Shown here: one piece after another, positions 49,721 through 61,449 of the stretch | How the letters are laid out: every line of letters begins with the position of its first letter | Position numbering within the stretch: position 1 is the first letter of the stretch | Origin: Epiperipatus broadwayi | Lineage: Eukaryota > Onychophora > Udeonychophora > Euonychophora > Peripatidae | Direction: 5' to 3' | NCBI GenBank assembly: GCA_028023455.1 | Contig: JAQFVV010000037.1 | Span: 1,984,001 to 2,048,000 of the forward strand | DNA length: 64,000 bases | Program-made: the position numbers and the translations under genes | Notes under the pieces: model-generated | What the model saw: the letters and a program-made list of their open reading frames with translations, nothing else | Database searches by the model: none | What the model was told of the DNA's origin: nothing

Positions 49721-50420
49721 CTTTGAAAATATTGGTTTTATTTTTAAAAATTTTTTTTTGCATTTAATTTATTATACTTTCTTAAAAATATGGCATTGCA
49801 TTAAAATTATCTGGATTAGTCAATTTTATAATTTTTTTATTCATTTTTACTATGGAAAAATCTATTTATAATTTTAAAAACATTAAAATTAGTATCATTT
49901 TTTTAAATTTATTCTTGTTTTATTAAATTTATTACTGGTAGTATAATGTATACAATAACAATATCTGTAATTTCCTTACATGTAATTTAAAAAAATTGCA
50001 AATAATAATAAAAACAAAAGTTAATAAAGAAAATTTAATTTTTTATTTTAGTTTTTTGGTTCACAGTACCTATGCAATATATGTGTTTTATGTTTTTGAC
50101 ATGTATATATATTTGCTCAACCACTTATGCCTATGTATTAAACATGCATATTATGATATAGTTTATTTATTATCAGTAAATTTAGTATCTGCAGCAAAGC
50201 TTAGAATTACATATTATGCATATGAATTTGTGCAACATCTATAAAATTAAACATCTGATTGCCTGAATTATCTTAGTAAAATTACATTTGTTTTTTTTTC
50301 ATTCTCTTTTTAGCTTATATATATATATATTAATTGATTTGACTTCAAATTGTATAAATCTTTTATTTTTAAGGAAATTACTTTGATATTACATATACGT
50401 ATAACTTTATTTTATTTTAG

Positions 50421-50649
50421 CCTACTCAACAAACCCAGCAGCCAGTGTCCCAGACACCAACTGCTGATCCTGAAAAAAGAAAACTCATTCAACAACAATT
50501 AGTGCTTCTGTTACATGCGCATAAGTGTCAGCGACGGGAGCAAAACCAAATGAATGGTGAAATAAGGCAATGCTCGTTACCACACTGTCGGACAATGAAG
50601 AATGTCCTCAATCATATGACTACATGTCAAGCTGGAAAATCATGTCCAG
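50421..50649 (+). CDS. CREBBP: CBP/p300 co-activator, exon encoding the first part of the TAZ1 zinc finger
   Basis: The exon follows a TTTTATTTTAG acceptor, begins in phase 0 ([20 protein letters not shown]) and ends CCAG|GTAAAT after 229 nt, in phase 1. From about residue 16 it is unmistakably TAZ1: the [20 protein letters not shown] helix, then [23 protein letters not shown] and [12 protein letters not shown]1 binds transactivation domains of many transcription factors through three HCCC zinc sites. This exon supplies all of site 1 (H-x3-C plus C-x4-C) and the first H, C and C of site 2. The rest must come from the next exon, whose first codon is completed from the split G (family expectation: Val of VAHC). 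Between CQRRE and RQC it reads QNQMNGEI, two residues longer than my recollection of vertebrate CBP. Family identity is very secure. The species-level symbol (CREBBP, EP300 or nej) is a convention here, since invertebrates usually have one gene. Confidence 0.97.
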
Positions 50650-52559
50650 GTAAATTTGTATTTCATTCATATATATTAACTACTAATTACATTTTTTTCT
50701 CTATTACAAATAATGCTAAATAATATTGTTTTTTAATATAATTGGTCTGAAAAAAAAAAGAAAAAGTAGGTGTAAGGTTAATAGATATGTCTGCTTTGTA
50801 TTATTAAGGTTATATAAAGGATTAATTAGATAAGTAAAGTTAGGATTATGTAAAAGTGTCGGAAATAGGTAAAAAAAAAAAAAAAATTTGTAGCAAACGT
50901 GATTGGATTTTGTTCTGTGAAGCCAGTTCATTTTTATAATTAATCTGTTTATTTTTAATATCCAATTAGCAATCCGTTATTATAGTATGCTATCCATTTT
51001 CACCAGAAAATTATTTTTAAAAATTAGCCACATAAATAAAAATTCTTTTATTATTAATTAATTATTTTTACTCTTTCTCTCACTTTTTTTATTTAACAAT
51101 GTAATGTGTTTGATAAACATATAATAATACTTGTTGTTAATTACATATTATTCTGATAGTAATAGTCAATTAGACCACTTTTAAAGTTATAATATCAACT
51201 TGGTACTTTGCATAACTTTTTGTATTTTAATATCTTAGTTTGAAGTGATTTTAAATTCCACAATTCTAATGAGAAATTTTAAAAAAAAATTTGTGTGAAA
51301 CAAAGCCCAATTAAATGCCAATAAAATTAAAAAAAAAAAGAATAGAGAATTTCAGAAGTCAAAGTTTAATTCAATTTTTATTTGCTTATAGTAGGCAAAA
51401 GATTTTTTATTATTTGTATAGCAAAAATTGATATTCTTAAATAATGTCATCTTGATTGATACACTACACCCATTTTTTTTGGAGGAAAAAAAATTTGTGT
51501 CAAAAAAAAAAGATGAGGTAAATTATTTTCTTATAAAAATAAAATATAAAAATTTTTATTACGATCACAACTGTGAAAAAATTGGGAGTAAATGTTTTTA
51601 TATGGTAATTCAAGTTATCAAATATTTATAATTGAAGCGAGATTCATTTTTTTAATCCTTGGTATATTGTGATAAAGGAACATCTAGTTTCAAATCACTA
51701 TAATGGCTTACAGACTTTTAATTACAATAACTAAGAAATTATCACAGTTAATTTACTATTAATAAATTAATATTTAAATACAAGTATAGTATATATACTT
51801 AAACTAGATGTATATAATAAGGGGGATTTGGATCAATTGATGAGTGCTGGTTCAGCATGAAGTACATATATTGGAGATTATTTATCTTTTTCACATGTAT
51901 GAGATCATGTGTATTGGTTGTATAAAAAGGGTTTCCAAAGCAGAATTTTACAAAATAATATTGTATAACTGAATCAGTACTCAAAATTTTCTCATTTTAT
52001 TAATTGTATTTGGTTTTTTATGAAATAAAAAATAAAATATATTAAATTATATTATCAAATATTACAAATAATTAAAATAGCATTGTTGTCAAAATTATTA
52101 GGACATTTTATTCAAAGTGTATAAAAATAAAATGTGTTTGTTGCTGAATGCTTAAATGAATAATTAACATTATCATTTTAGAATTTTTTAAGTATTGTCG
52201 CAAAACTCCTGACAAAATTTTTGATGAAATATCTAATATAATTTATTTTGGGAAAAATAAAAAATCATTTTTAGTCTCTGAACTATCTCGGAACTTAAGA
52301 GCTATTGTCATAGTTAATTGTTCATCTTGGGGAAGGGGAATTTTAATTATGTATATATAAATAACTAAATGTTAAAAAAAAAAGAAAGATGTAATGAATT
52401 AATGTATGCAGAATGATAACAACGTAATGGTTTTTTCATGTTATACAACTTTATATATTTATAAAAGTTTAATTGAGATGGACTTTTTTTTGGCCCATTA
52501 GTTCAATTTCTTTATGTAATATTTATTAATTTTTGTATTTGTCTTATGAATGTATAGGA

Positions 52560-52990
52560 ACAGGTTTGTATAATAGCACTGCAGAATAAAGAACACGAAT
52601 AGAAATTAGAAAAAAGTACGCAGAAAAGTATATCTTACCAACAAAGTTTTTTGAGATTAATAATGAAATTTATGAAGACTAGACTTCCAAGATCTCATAG
52701 AAAAATCAAATTTGTTTTTTAAGTACTCAAAAGAAGATGCACGATATCAGTTTGGAGAGCATTTCCACTGCTTTGTAATTTAAGAAGGAATGATTTAAAG
52801 AAAAGTCTTCCACAACATAGAGGATTATCTATAAAGGGCAACAATGTTGCTGAACTTATTAATCAAATGGTAATACTATGTATTCTTTAATAAAATTTTG
52901 TTGAGTGATGAATTTGTTACATGTACGGAACTGCTGCAATTTCGTTAGATCAAAAATCAACTGAAATTATTGAATGGAAAGACAATATAA
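52560..52990 (+). pseudogene. Possible decayed coding sequence of unknown origin
   Basis: Read in the best frame, about 52770-52870 gives LRRNDLKKSLPQHRGLSIKG followed by NNVAELINQM without a stop, with looser coding-like text upstream (YSKEDARYQFGEHFHCF in another frame). Composition is less T-rich than the flanks. I do not recognise the family; a degraded transposon protein is the most likely origin. Stops and frame changes preclude function. Confidence 0.25.
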
Positions 52991-53999
52991 ACCAAGCGAA
53001 TGATGACTTGGTAACTTTTTCTGAATAGTTCTTTTTGATACTATAATCAATGTAGTTATGATATTGTGCTACATTTGTTCAGAATTATCTCAATAATCAT
53101 TTTAATGATCATTTGGTTGGCTATTTGAGGATTTGAGTCATATCATTTAATAATTTATTTATTTTTGCTTATGTTTTATTTAATCTGAAGGGTCTCTGAG
53201 TAGATGTAATGGTTTTTTGGAATTCCATTCTTGGAATGATTCAAAAGAGTGTTTGAATATGTCTTTCATGAACTGATTTATTGGTGTGGGATTTTAAGTT
53301 ATTCACAGGTGCCACATAGAAAATGATAATTAAATTGGGCCCATGTAAAAAATATATAATTTAAATATACTGTATATATATTTTCATGTTTTAAGGTGGT
53401 TTTCATACATTTTATTATTACGCACACTAATTTAAGCATACTCCAAGAAAACTCAATGTTATTCTTCAAAGGTATCACTAAATCAAGTTTTATTTTTTAT
53501 TTTTCAGTAAATAGTTTAAAATTGTTGGAAATGGGAGAGGGTGGGTGAAAGAATAAAGCTAAATATAAAAAAGATACTTTCTTAGAAAGTCATATATTTT
53601 TATTGCTTAATTGAAGTAATTTTTAATATATTCCATGAAAATTTGTTATAAATTGTTTTTTCAAAAAATTTAAATCAAAACTTCTTCGATCCTTTACTAA
53701 AAATGTTTAGATCATAATGTATTTCAGCATAACCAAACCTATCATTCTCTAATGTTATTAAAAATTTTCATTATTTTTACTTCATGGGGAATGAATCATA
53801 AAAAAAAAAATATAATAATATATATTTATTATCTAAATATTATTTAAATTATAAATAAATAAGTAGTATAATTTTTTTTTGGATAAAAGGTAATCTGTAC
53901 AATTTTAGCAAGCTTCTTTATTTCAAAAAGATTACTATAAAAATTGTAATTTTTTTCAGATTTTTAACTTTTTTTAACAAAAGCTATGAGAAATGCTTA

Positions 54000-55060
54000 T
54001 TTCAGTTATTAATAGAGTAAATTGTATATGTTACATACAGGATGTCAAAAGATTTTAATAACCATTTTTAAATTATTTTTTTATATTCTTGATAATGTGA
54101 TATTTTTTAAGGTTTGAATTATTATTATATCTGTTATTTAGATAAAATTTAATATATTTTTAAAAAATACTTGGTCAGAGGGATTTTTTTTAAAAAATTT
54201 TCCCTCCATTTTTTGTTTAATTCTTAATTCTTCGTGCTGTTGTTTTTGTATTTTATAGCTACTTTTATTTTTTAAATAATTATGACCTCCTTGGTATCTA
54301 TATTTAACTATTTAATATGCATTAGTCTTATTTAGGTTTTAATTATTATATCTATTAGTTAGCTAAAATTTAATATATTTTTGGAAAGTTCTCGGTCAGG
54401 GGAATTTTTTCAAACCGCCATTAATTTGGCTATGTTAATTTTTTTTGAGATTTAGTATGTTTTTATTTAATTTCATAGGCTTTTATTATAGGTTTTTTTT
54501 CTTTTATTTCATAGGCTTTTGAAAATAGCATTCATGATTTTTTTGGTTTTTGTAATTTGCATTTTACTTATTTTTGATCAAATTCTTTGTGCGGAGGGAG
54601 GAGGTTGTGTTTTATATATTAGACCAATTTCTGTAAATTTGAATTTTATAGCATTTTATTTGATTTCATTTTGATTTGTATTTTAGAAGGATTTGTTCGA
54701 TTTTTAATTTTTCAATTTGTTTGTCTTAGGTGTTAAAATTTTTGTGGGGAGGGGTTTGAGGATTTATTGCCCTAGGCATTTTAATTATCCATTTCTGGCC
54801 TCAGGCATTTTAATTTCCCATCGATTTCAGCAGTTTCTGGCATTTTAATTTTCCATCAATTTCAGCCATTTTTCGATAAAAATTTATTTATGTGACTTCT
54901 TCGTGCAGGGAGGGGGTTTGTATTTTATGTATTTCAATGATTTCTGTTTTTATAGTTTGTATTTTACTTATTTTTGAGCTATTTCAATTTATTGCTTGGA
55001 GGGTTTTGTATTTTATATATTTTTACCGATTTTGTGTGTAATTTTTAAAATATATACGTA
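54000..55060. repeat. T-rich degenerate repeat field
   Basis: TAAAATTTAATATATTTTT followed by TCGGTCAG-GG-ATTTTTT occurs near 54145 and again near 54366. TTTGTATTTTACTTATTTTT with a nearby G-rich block (GGGAGGGGG) and TTTTATATATT recurs near 54555, 54905 and 54960. TTTTAATTTTCCATCAATTT (with CAGCCATTTT) recurs near 54850 and 55150. The units overlap irregularly, and no period is clean. Confidence 0.6.
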
Positions 55061-55228
55061 TTATTACTTCACTCCATCTTTTACTTACTTTTGATGTCTT
55101 GCCTTAGGCTAAATTTTTTACTTGGATTTTTACCTTTGATGTCTTACCTTAGGTGTTTTAATTTTGATTTTCCATCAATTTCAGCCATTTTTGGATAGAA
55201 AATTATCACTTGCATGTGATGTGATGTA

Positions 55229-55860
55229 TTTTTTTTTTTTTGGCTTCTCCTTAAAGTCAAGAATATCTCAGCAATTATGCCTAGATAAATCTGTTAGCCA
55301 CTTTATTTTCTATTCCCCACTCTAAGTCTTCCCATATTCTGCCCTATCCCATTTCCACAACATAATCTTTGTCAACTCTATGGCCTTTATATCTAAATCC
55401 CCCTTATCTTTTCGCAACCCCAGCATAAAAACCAATAACTCACTTTCTGTATAATCACTTTGTTCATATCTATTCTCCCATAACTTCATTATCTGTACCC
55501 TTTCTGCTTTCAAGCATTTACATTCAATCAACAGATGCTTAATATTTTCTATACCTTCCTTACACAATTTGCATACTAAATCACCCATAGTTTTCGATTT
55601 ACATGTATATTCTCTCGTTGCTAAAGATCCCATTCAAGCCTTAAACAATAAACTACTTTCCTTACTATTATCATAAATTAACTCGCATCCAATGTTCTGT
55701 TTACTTCTATATATATTTAAACTTTTCTTACCCTCCATACTAGTTCTCCATCTCTCCAACTCCCTATTTTTTATTAATGCTTCTATTCTTTTCTCCCATT
55801 CCTTACCACTATAACACTCAACAATCCTCCCAACACAATCATCCCACCTTTTCGAAAACT
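55229..55860 (-). mobile_element. 5'-truncated LINE copy with poly-A tail
   Basis: On the - strand, coding starts abruptly near 55858 (FSKRWDDCVGRIVECYSGKE) and continues in one frame to a stop at 55322. After it come about 80 nt of 3' UTR with an AATAAA and then a poly-A tract (the T run at 55229-55241). The protein is the C-terminal end of a non-LTR retrotransposon ORF2: an LNIYRSKQNIG helix, an S-x-LLFKA-x-MGSL step, and a zinc-binding CKLCKEGIENIKHLLIECKC (C-x2-C...H-x4-C). A single nonsense codon interrupts it between FKA and MGSL, where a family copy would have Arg. Five-prime truncation plus poly-A is the usual signature of target-primed reverse transcription. No clear target duplication was seen. 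Confidence 0.85.
55322..55633 (-). pseudogene. LINE ORF2 C-terminal zinc-binding region
   Basis: The uninterrupted 103-residue part of the truncated LINE. It contains VCKLC-x6-NIKHLLIECKCLKAER, a C-C-H-C arrangement found after the thumb domain of many non-LTR retrotransposon polymerases. It is followed by an acidic and basic helix-rich tail ending WKWDRAEYGKT. Its frame connects through one TGA to another 75 codons upstream. Confidence 0.8.
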
Positions 55861-56683
55861 ACTTAAAAAAATTTTAATAATCAAATAATTCATTGCATTG
55901 TAAATAAAAATTTGCAACAAAAATATTTATTTCTGATTACAAATATTATGAATGTTTACATAAAACAAAAATAATTATAGAAGCATAATATTATTTTATT
56001 TTTTAAATTTATCAGGTAAATTTTTTTGTATAATGTAAAACGTTTATTTTATGTGAATCTAATATTTCTTATGTATTAGTTTCATCACATTTAAAACATG
56101 TATGTATCTATTTGATATTATCACTTTCATAAATGATAATTTACAAATTATAAGAATATATCTAATAAATTAACGAAGAATATTATATGCTATGTGGTGA
56201 AATAATTTATATCTTGATAATTAAAAACTTAAAGAAATGTTGCTTCATCCAATATTATCCTTTCTTAGTTGTTTGATTACACAAAAGTTAATATTCATAT
56301 TATTGCCTAGTGTCCTGGATTTCATTATAATTAAGTCATTGTCTGAAATATTTCATTTAATAATAGTTCAAAAGATATTTATGTTTATAGGACTAGATTT
56401 TTAAATTTCAGTGTTTTATATGCAAGTAGTATTCTGTTAATGTAAACTGTAAGTAGAAATTGAAATCTTCATATCATGTGAATTTTGACTTTGTAATTTA
56501 ATGTATATTATTCTCAGACAATACCACTTATTCTCCTTTAGTACACACTGTGAATTGATTAAAAGTTGTGGAATATTGTCTCTATCCTTTTTTCTGGTAT
56601 ATCAACGGATTTAAACTTGAAAATGTTGAAAATAGTTAATTATTCTTTCCAATATCAATATATTTTTGAAAATAAAACATTGC

Positions 56684-56897
56684 ATATAGTAACAATGATA
56701 AAGTTATAGAAAGTAATGAGTAATGTCTTGAACAATATATTAAAAATTAGTAATTATACCCGTTATTGTAAATCCAGTACCAATTTCCAAATATTGCAAC
56801 AATAGTAAAGTTATAGAAAGTAATGACTTGAACTATATAACATTAAAAACTATAATAATCACACCCCTGTTCATAAATCTAGTACCAATTTACATAC
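56684..56897. repeat. Tandem duplication of a 107-bp unit
   Basis: TAAAGTTATAGAAAGTAATGA at 56699 recurs at 56806, and later blocks (CTTGAAC-ATAT, ATTAAAAA, AAATC-AGTACCAATTT) keep the same order with moderate divergence. Confidence 0.85.
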
Positions 56898-58535
56898 AAA
56901 AATTCATTCTAACAAATAGAGCTTATATTTAAAAACATCCCTTGTTACAATGAAAATGTGTATGGCCCTGTTAATAGAAAGTAAATACAAATTTAAGAAT
57001 GAAAATTTTCAATCAACTCATTCAAACACTGTTTATTAACATGTTTCTGTGCATAAGAAACATGTATACTTTAAAAGTGAACATACCCTCTGAAATTTAA
57101 TACATGTTGCATACCATAATAAAAACATACTACAAAAAAATATGTGTGTTTATTTCTGCAATAATTTTTAACATAAGTAAAAAAAATTATAAATAAAAAA
57201 CTATCCAAATTTAAAATCTGTAATTAGATCAAATAAAATAAAAGATGAGATTTTTTTAAAAGAATGATCATAACTCAGTCAAATCTATAAGACGTGATTT
57301 TTTTTTTTTGAGTTAAAGCTTATTGATGAAAACAAACATTTAAAATTTTATGTAGAATATAATAGATGTTAAAAGAGCTGTTGTAACTATTTTTGTAATT
57401 CTGAATAAATTGAATAATAAGTTCTATCAAAAATATATATTTTTTATTTTCATCAATTAATTTAATTCAAAAGTATTCTTTTTTTATAAAATACTATTTT
57501 GAAATTCAATTTTATCTTCCAAGCTTTTGATATTAAGTCTCATTTAGAAATTTTGATTGAAGATTTTCAAATTTTATTTTGTAAGATGTGATTAATAATT
57601 GTAAAATGAAACTTAGAATTCACATTACCTTAAGTTGCTTGTTTTGCATATTATTGGCACTCAAAATTCTTCATCATGTGATTAGGATTGTGTGTGCATC
57701 ATATATTTTGAAGTTAATGATAATTTTTTCTACCCTGTAATTTGAGTATATTTTATATTAATTTTGCAAATATGTAAATATTTATTGGTTTTAAAATTAA
57801 TGTTTAAATTATATTCTGTAGTTGTACATTTTCAATAAATAATATTTATGTTGAACCTTTAATTTGAAATCAAAGTGAATAGAAAAATTTGAATTAAGAA
57901 TAAATGAAGAATATTTGATTAAACAAAATTGTAAAATATCAACAATAATTTTTATCAATTTGTTTTGTTAATTTATATGATAGAGAAATAATCTTTTTTA
58001 ACTGATTTGCCTTTAATTTAATTTTTTTGATAACTCAGTATGAGCTTTGTGAGAACTTTTTATAACTTTTTTATTGTGTATACTTTAAATAAAGTATTTT
58101 TTTAGGTGTATAGTTATTTTGTTTCACAATTTAGATGTATCAGAAATTTATAAAATTCTTTTTTTAAATACATTGATGTATTTTGGAGGAATATTTAAAT
58201 TTTTTGCTGTCATCTTTTAAAAGTTTTTTGCATTTTGTAAAAATAATTAATAAAACATTTTCATGTAAAAAATTTTCATATCATCAAGTTTGTTTATAGT
58301 TACAATAATTACAAATGGCATTGAAGTTAAAAAATACAAAGAAAACAAAATTAATTTATTAAAAAATGATGGACGGATTACTTGTCATCATAAAAATAAA
58401 TCTGTCTTGAGTTTAATTTGGCCAAAGTTAGTAACCAAAATAAATTAATTTGGGCAGACAAAACTATGATTATTAAATTTTGTTTTACAGTTTTTGGAAA
58501 ATAATAACTGTAATACTTAATACAGTCTAATAAAG

Positions 58536-58629
58536 GCAGATAAAAAGTAACTTAAGAAAATGAAATCTTTATGCAACTCTTAGCAGATAAAAAGCAACTT
58601 AAGAAAATGAAATCTTTATGCAACTCTTA
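58536..58629. repeat. Near-exact 47-bp tandem duplication
   Basis: GCAGATAAAAAG-AACTTAAG with AAAATGAAATCTTTATGCAA and CTCTTA occurs twice (58536 and 58583), with one substitution visible. Confidence 0.95.
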
Positions 58630-59074
58630 TGTATTTTTCATTTTTGAGCCAAAAAATATTTTGGTAGTGGGAAAAATATATCTTATTGGGGGATGGGGGG
58701 AGTTCAAATTATTCTGATAAAGTTTTACATTGGATCATTCAAATTTTAAAATAAATGTGCAACACAAATTTATAGTCTAAAGTGATAAAACACTTTAAAT
58801 TTCATATTGAGCAGTATTTAAAAACTATCCATGTTGAACAAGTTATTCTATATATATTTTAAAATTATTAATCTATTTTAGTTCAAAATATTTGTTATAA
58901 AAGTGTACTCAATTTAGTTTCCAAAATAATTTATTAAAGATTACATTATTACGTTAAAGATTATTTGGTACATATTTTATTCATTGTGTTCTCATTCCTT
59001 TATTTGGTTTTCCCAAATTTGAGTCAATTACTCTTCCGTTTTCTCTTTTTCGGAGCATCCTGCTATTGGCTGGG

Positions 59075-60174
59075 CTATGGAGAGGATAAATCCAGCATGT
59101 CCCAAGTCATGGTAAAAATAACCTCAGGGATTATCAGGCTATCTCTTAATCTTGTTTTCTTTAGATTGTTCTGCATGAAGTTAATAGGATTAAAATTTTG
59201 ATGATTAAATACTAGCTTGCATCTAGTAATCCACGATAGATGATCAAGAATTAATGAGAGTCTAATTTCTGGGTATGATCCTTTTCTGATACATTCTTTC
59301 AAATTAAATAATTTAGATTAATTTATCTTGATCAGACTCATTAGTTAATTTTCAGTTGCATTAGCTGATTACATCTGAATCTGAAATGGTTGATGGTTTC
59401 ATCTTCTTTTTTGCAAATCATGCAGGTTGAGTCAATTTTTGAGTACCCTCTTTTATTAACTAAAAATTCATTGGTAGCTAATTCATTTACATTGATTTGG
59501 ATTAAATAATCCAGATATTTGGACTCTAAGCTCCATCTTTTGAATTTCCTTATTAATTTATCATTTGTGATGCCTAAACATGAGAGATGGTCTTTTAAGT
59601 CAGTGTGTTTTATACTAAAGGCCTGCCAGTATGTTAATTTGTTTTGAAATGTGCCTTTATTTATTGCTATGCATTTCATAAGCTCGTTTAGCTGGAGAAC
59701 TAGCCAGTTTCTTCTCTGCAGTGGTGGAGGCCAGTCTGTTGGAATGATGAATGTTGGAATTTCTTCATTCTGTTGATTCATTTTTAATTTATAGAGAAAA
59801 TTGTAAGACTTCTGGAACCATAAAGTAGAAATGTCATGGAGACCCATTCCGTTAATGATCCTGGGTCGTTGCATCTGTCTGTAGCTTATTGTACTGCTTT
59901 CTTTTTCCGGAACAGCCCAGAGCATAAGGATGCAAGTTTCCGAGATTAGCCATTTAGTGGGCTTAATCACAGGGGGATAATAATTAATCTTTGTCAATAC
60001 CATCATAGATGGAAAGATATATTCCAGACAATGATGTGTTATCTTTTTGGTTGCCTCCAGCAGGGATTGTTGGATATTGCTTCTCATTGAAACTGAAGAC
60101 AAGTGCATTGGGAAAACGAAGAATTTCTGCGGCTTGGCCACAAATCTCGAGGCAACCATTGGTCCCAAGATCAA
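59075..60174 (-). pseudogene. LINE post-RT region with C-terminal Cys/His cluster
   Basis: A 277-residue open frame (60174-59341) contains INGMGLHDISTLWFQKSYNF (the G-x-G-L-x-D-x-x-x-x-x-x-x-AY step of the thumb region). It ends with TCMICKKEDETINHFRFRCN, a C-x2-C...H-x4-C metal-binding motif typical of the end of LINE polymerases. A further frame (59302-59075) carries LDHLSWITRCKLVFNHQNF, resembling the W-x-x-R-x-K-x-x-F tail that follows the cluster. This is the longest intact frame in the window, but it is only part of a polyprotein. Confidence 0.8.
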
Positions 60175-60177
60175 CCT

Positions 60178-60859
60178 CTAAGCAGCACACTTTGCAAGGT
60201 TAAATTTTAGGCCATAATATTTTGAATATTCATTTATCACCTCTTGTAGTTTCAGAATATGTTTTTCAGATGGGAGAATCACTACTATGTCATCCATGTA
60301 GGACAAATGTTTAATTATTTTCTTAATTGGAGGAATATATAGTCCAGGGAGATTTGATTCAATACTTTTGAGAAGACGATTTATATATACGATGAACAGG
60401 AGAGCGAGGCTTAAATCCTGGGCCAATCTTATCCATCGAGCGTCATTAATATTTCCCTGTTCATCAGGAGGTTCTCAATGATTGTTAAGAATACCTTTGG
60501 GACTGAGTATCTGTTTAGGATTTCAAGCAAAGTATGTATTCTGACTGAGTCAAATGCCGCCAAAATGGCCCAGCCTTGTTGTTCTAATATATTCAACAGT
60601 AAGCCTAAACTGGCATACTCTGTCTGCAATCAACGAGCCCTGTTTTGGCAAACTGTGAATGTGATATATGCTTGTATATAGCATCCTGTATGTGGTCTTT
60701 GATTAGGCCTTCGATGACCTTGATTAATAGTTGGGTCATCGAGATAGGCCTCAAATTATTAGTGTCCATGGGAATGCCTTGCTTTTTTACAAAAGGTACC
60801 AGCGAGATTGGGTAGAAACTTTGTATGTCTCTGCACCCCTTAGATAACTCGTCAATCAT
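60178..60859 (-). pseudogene. LINE reverse transcriptase, three frame-shifted pieces
   Basis: Piece 1 (60859-60605) has VPFVKKQGIPMDTNNLRPIS followed by MTQLLIKVIEGLIKD, the PK...D-x-x-NLRPIS and K-x-x-E boxes. Piece 2 (60629-60429) has GWAILAAFDSVRIHTLLEIL, where the AFDSV box is present but residues before it are compressed. Piece 3 (60426-60178) has LSLALLFIVYINRLLKSI and LSYMDDIVVILPSEKH followed by YYGLKFNLAKC, the SP-x-LF, YxDD and GLK-x-N-x-x-K boxes. Catalytic Asp residues remain in YMDD and AFDSV, but frameshifts between pieces abolish the protein. Confidence 0.88.
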
Positions 60860-61449
60860 GTTTTTAATTATTGGAAAAGTGACTGTGAGGTCTCCAGGAA
60901 CTCGAATTTAGGCACTGCTTGTGGTCCTGGGTGTGTGCTATCTGAGATTAATTGCAGTTTTTGAAGAATTTTTGCTTCTGTGATCCCATGTAGTTTATCA
61001 TTGCTGTCCTACACCATTTTGCAGTTTTCCTTTAAAGTGATTGTGAATTTTCATCAGCATTGCTGTGCCTGTGTAGACTTGTCCTTCAATGAGAAGGGAT
61101 GCCGGTGTAATCTGTTTTTTCCCTGCACCAATTGCCCACCGAATGTTGCTTTTTGTACAGCAGTGGCAGTTGGCAAGAAAATTTTTTATCTTTTTGATTG
61201 AAATAAAATTCTGCTAGTGCTCTTTCTAAATCTTTTATATCTTTCTTTTAGTTCTAGAATCAATTTCGTGTTTCCCATTACACTTGGATCTGAATTTAAC
61301 CTATCTTGAATATTATTTAGATCTTGCTTGAGCTTGACTGGTCCTTTTTGGTTTCGTGTATAGAAATCAATGATCGATTTTGGTTATTTTAATAAATGCA
61401 ATCCATGCTTCAATAAGTGACAGGCTTAGGATGTTAATTTTCTGGAGGT

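Larger units (their letters stand above)
30565..50420 (+). other. Intron between the two recognised CBP exons (about 19.9 kb)
   Basis: GT at 30565 and AG at 50419-50420 bound it, and both splice phases are 0, so direct joining keeps the frame. It is AT-rich with many poly-T and poly-A tracts and holds the repeats and transposons listed separately. No additional CBP-like coding exon was recognised inside it, but a short low-complexity exon could be missed by eye. Confidence 0.7.

Noticed and set aside
60478-60681. Plus-strand frames inside the LINE (also near 60009, 60980, 61490 and 62096)
   Set aside because: They are antisense shadows of the LINE polyprotein.
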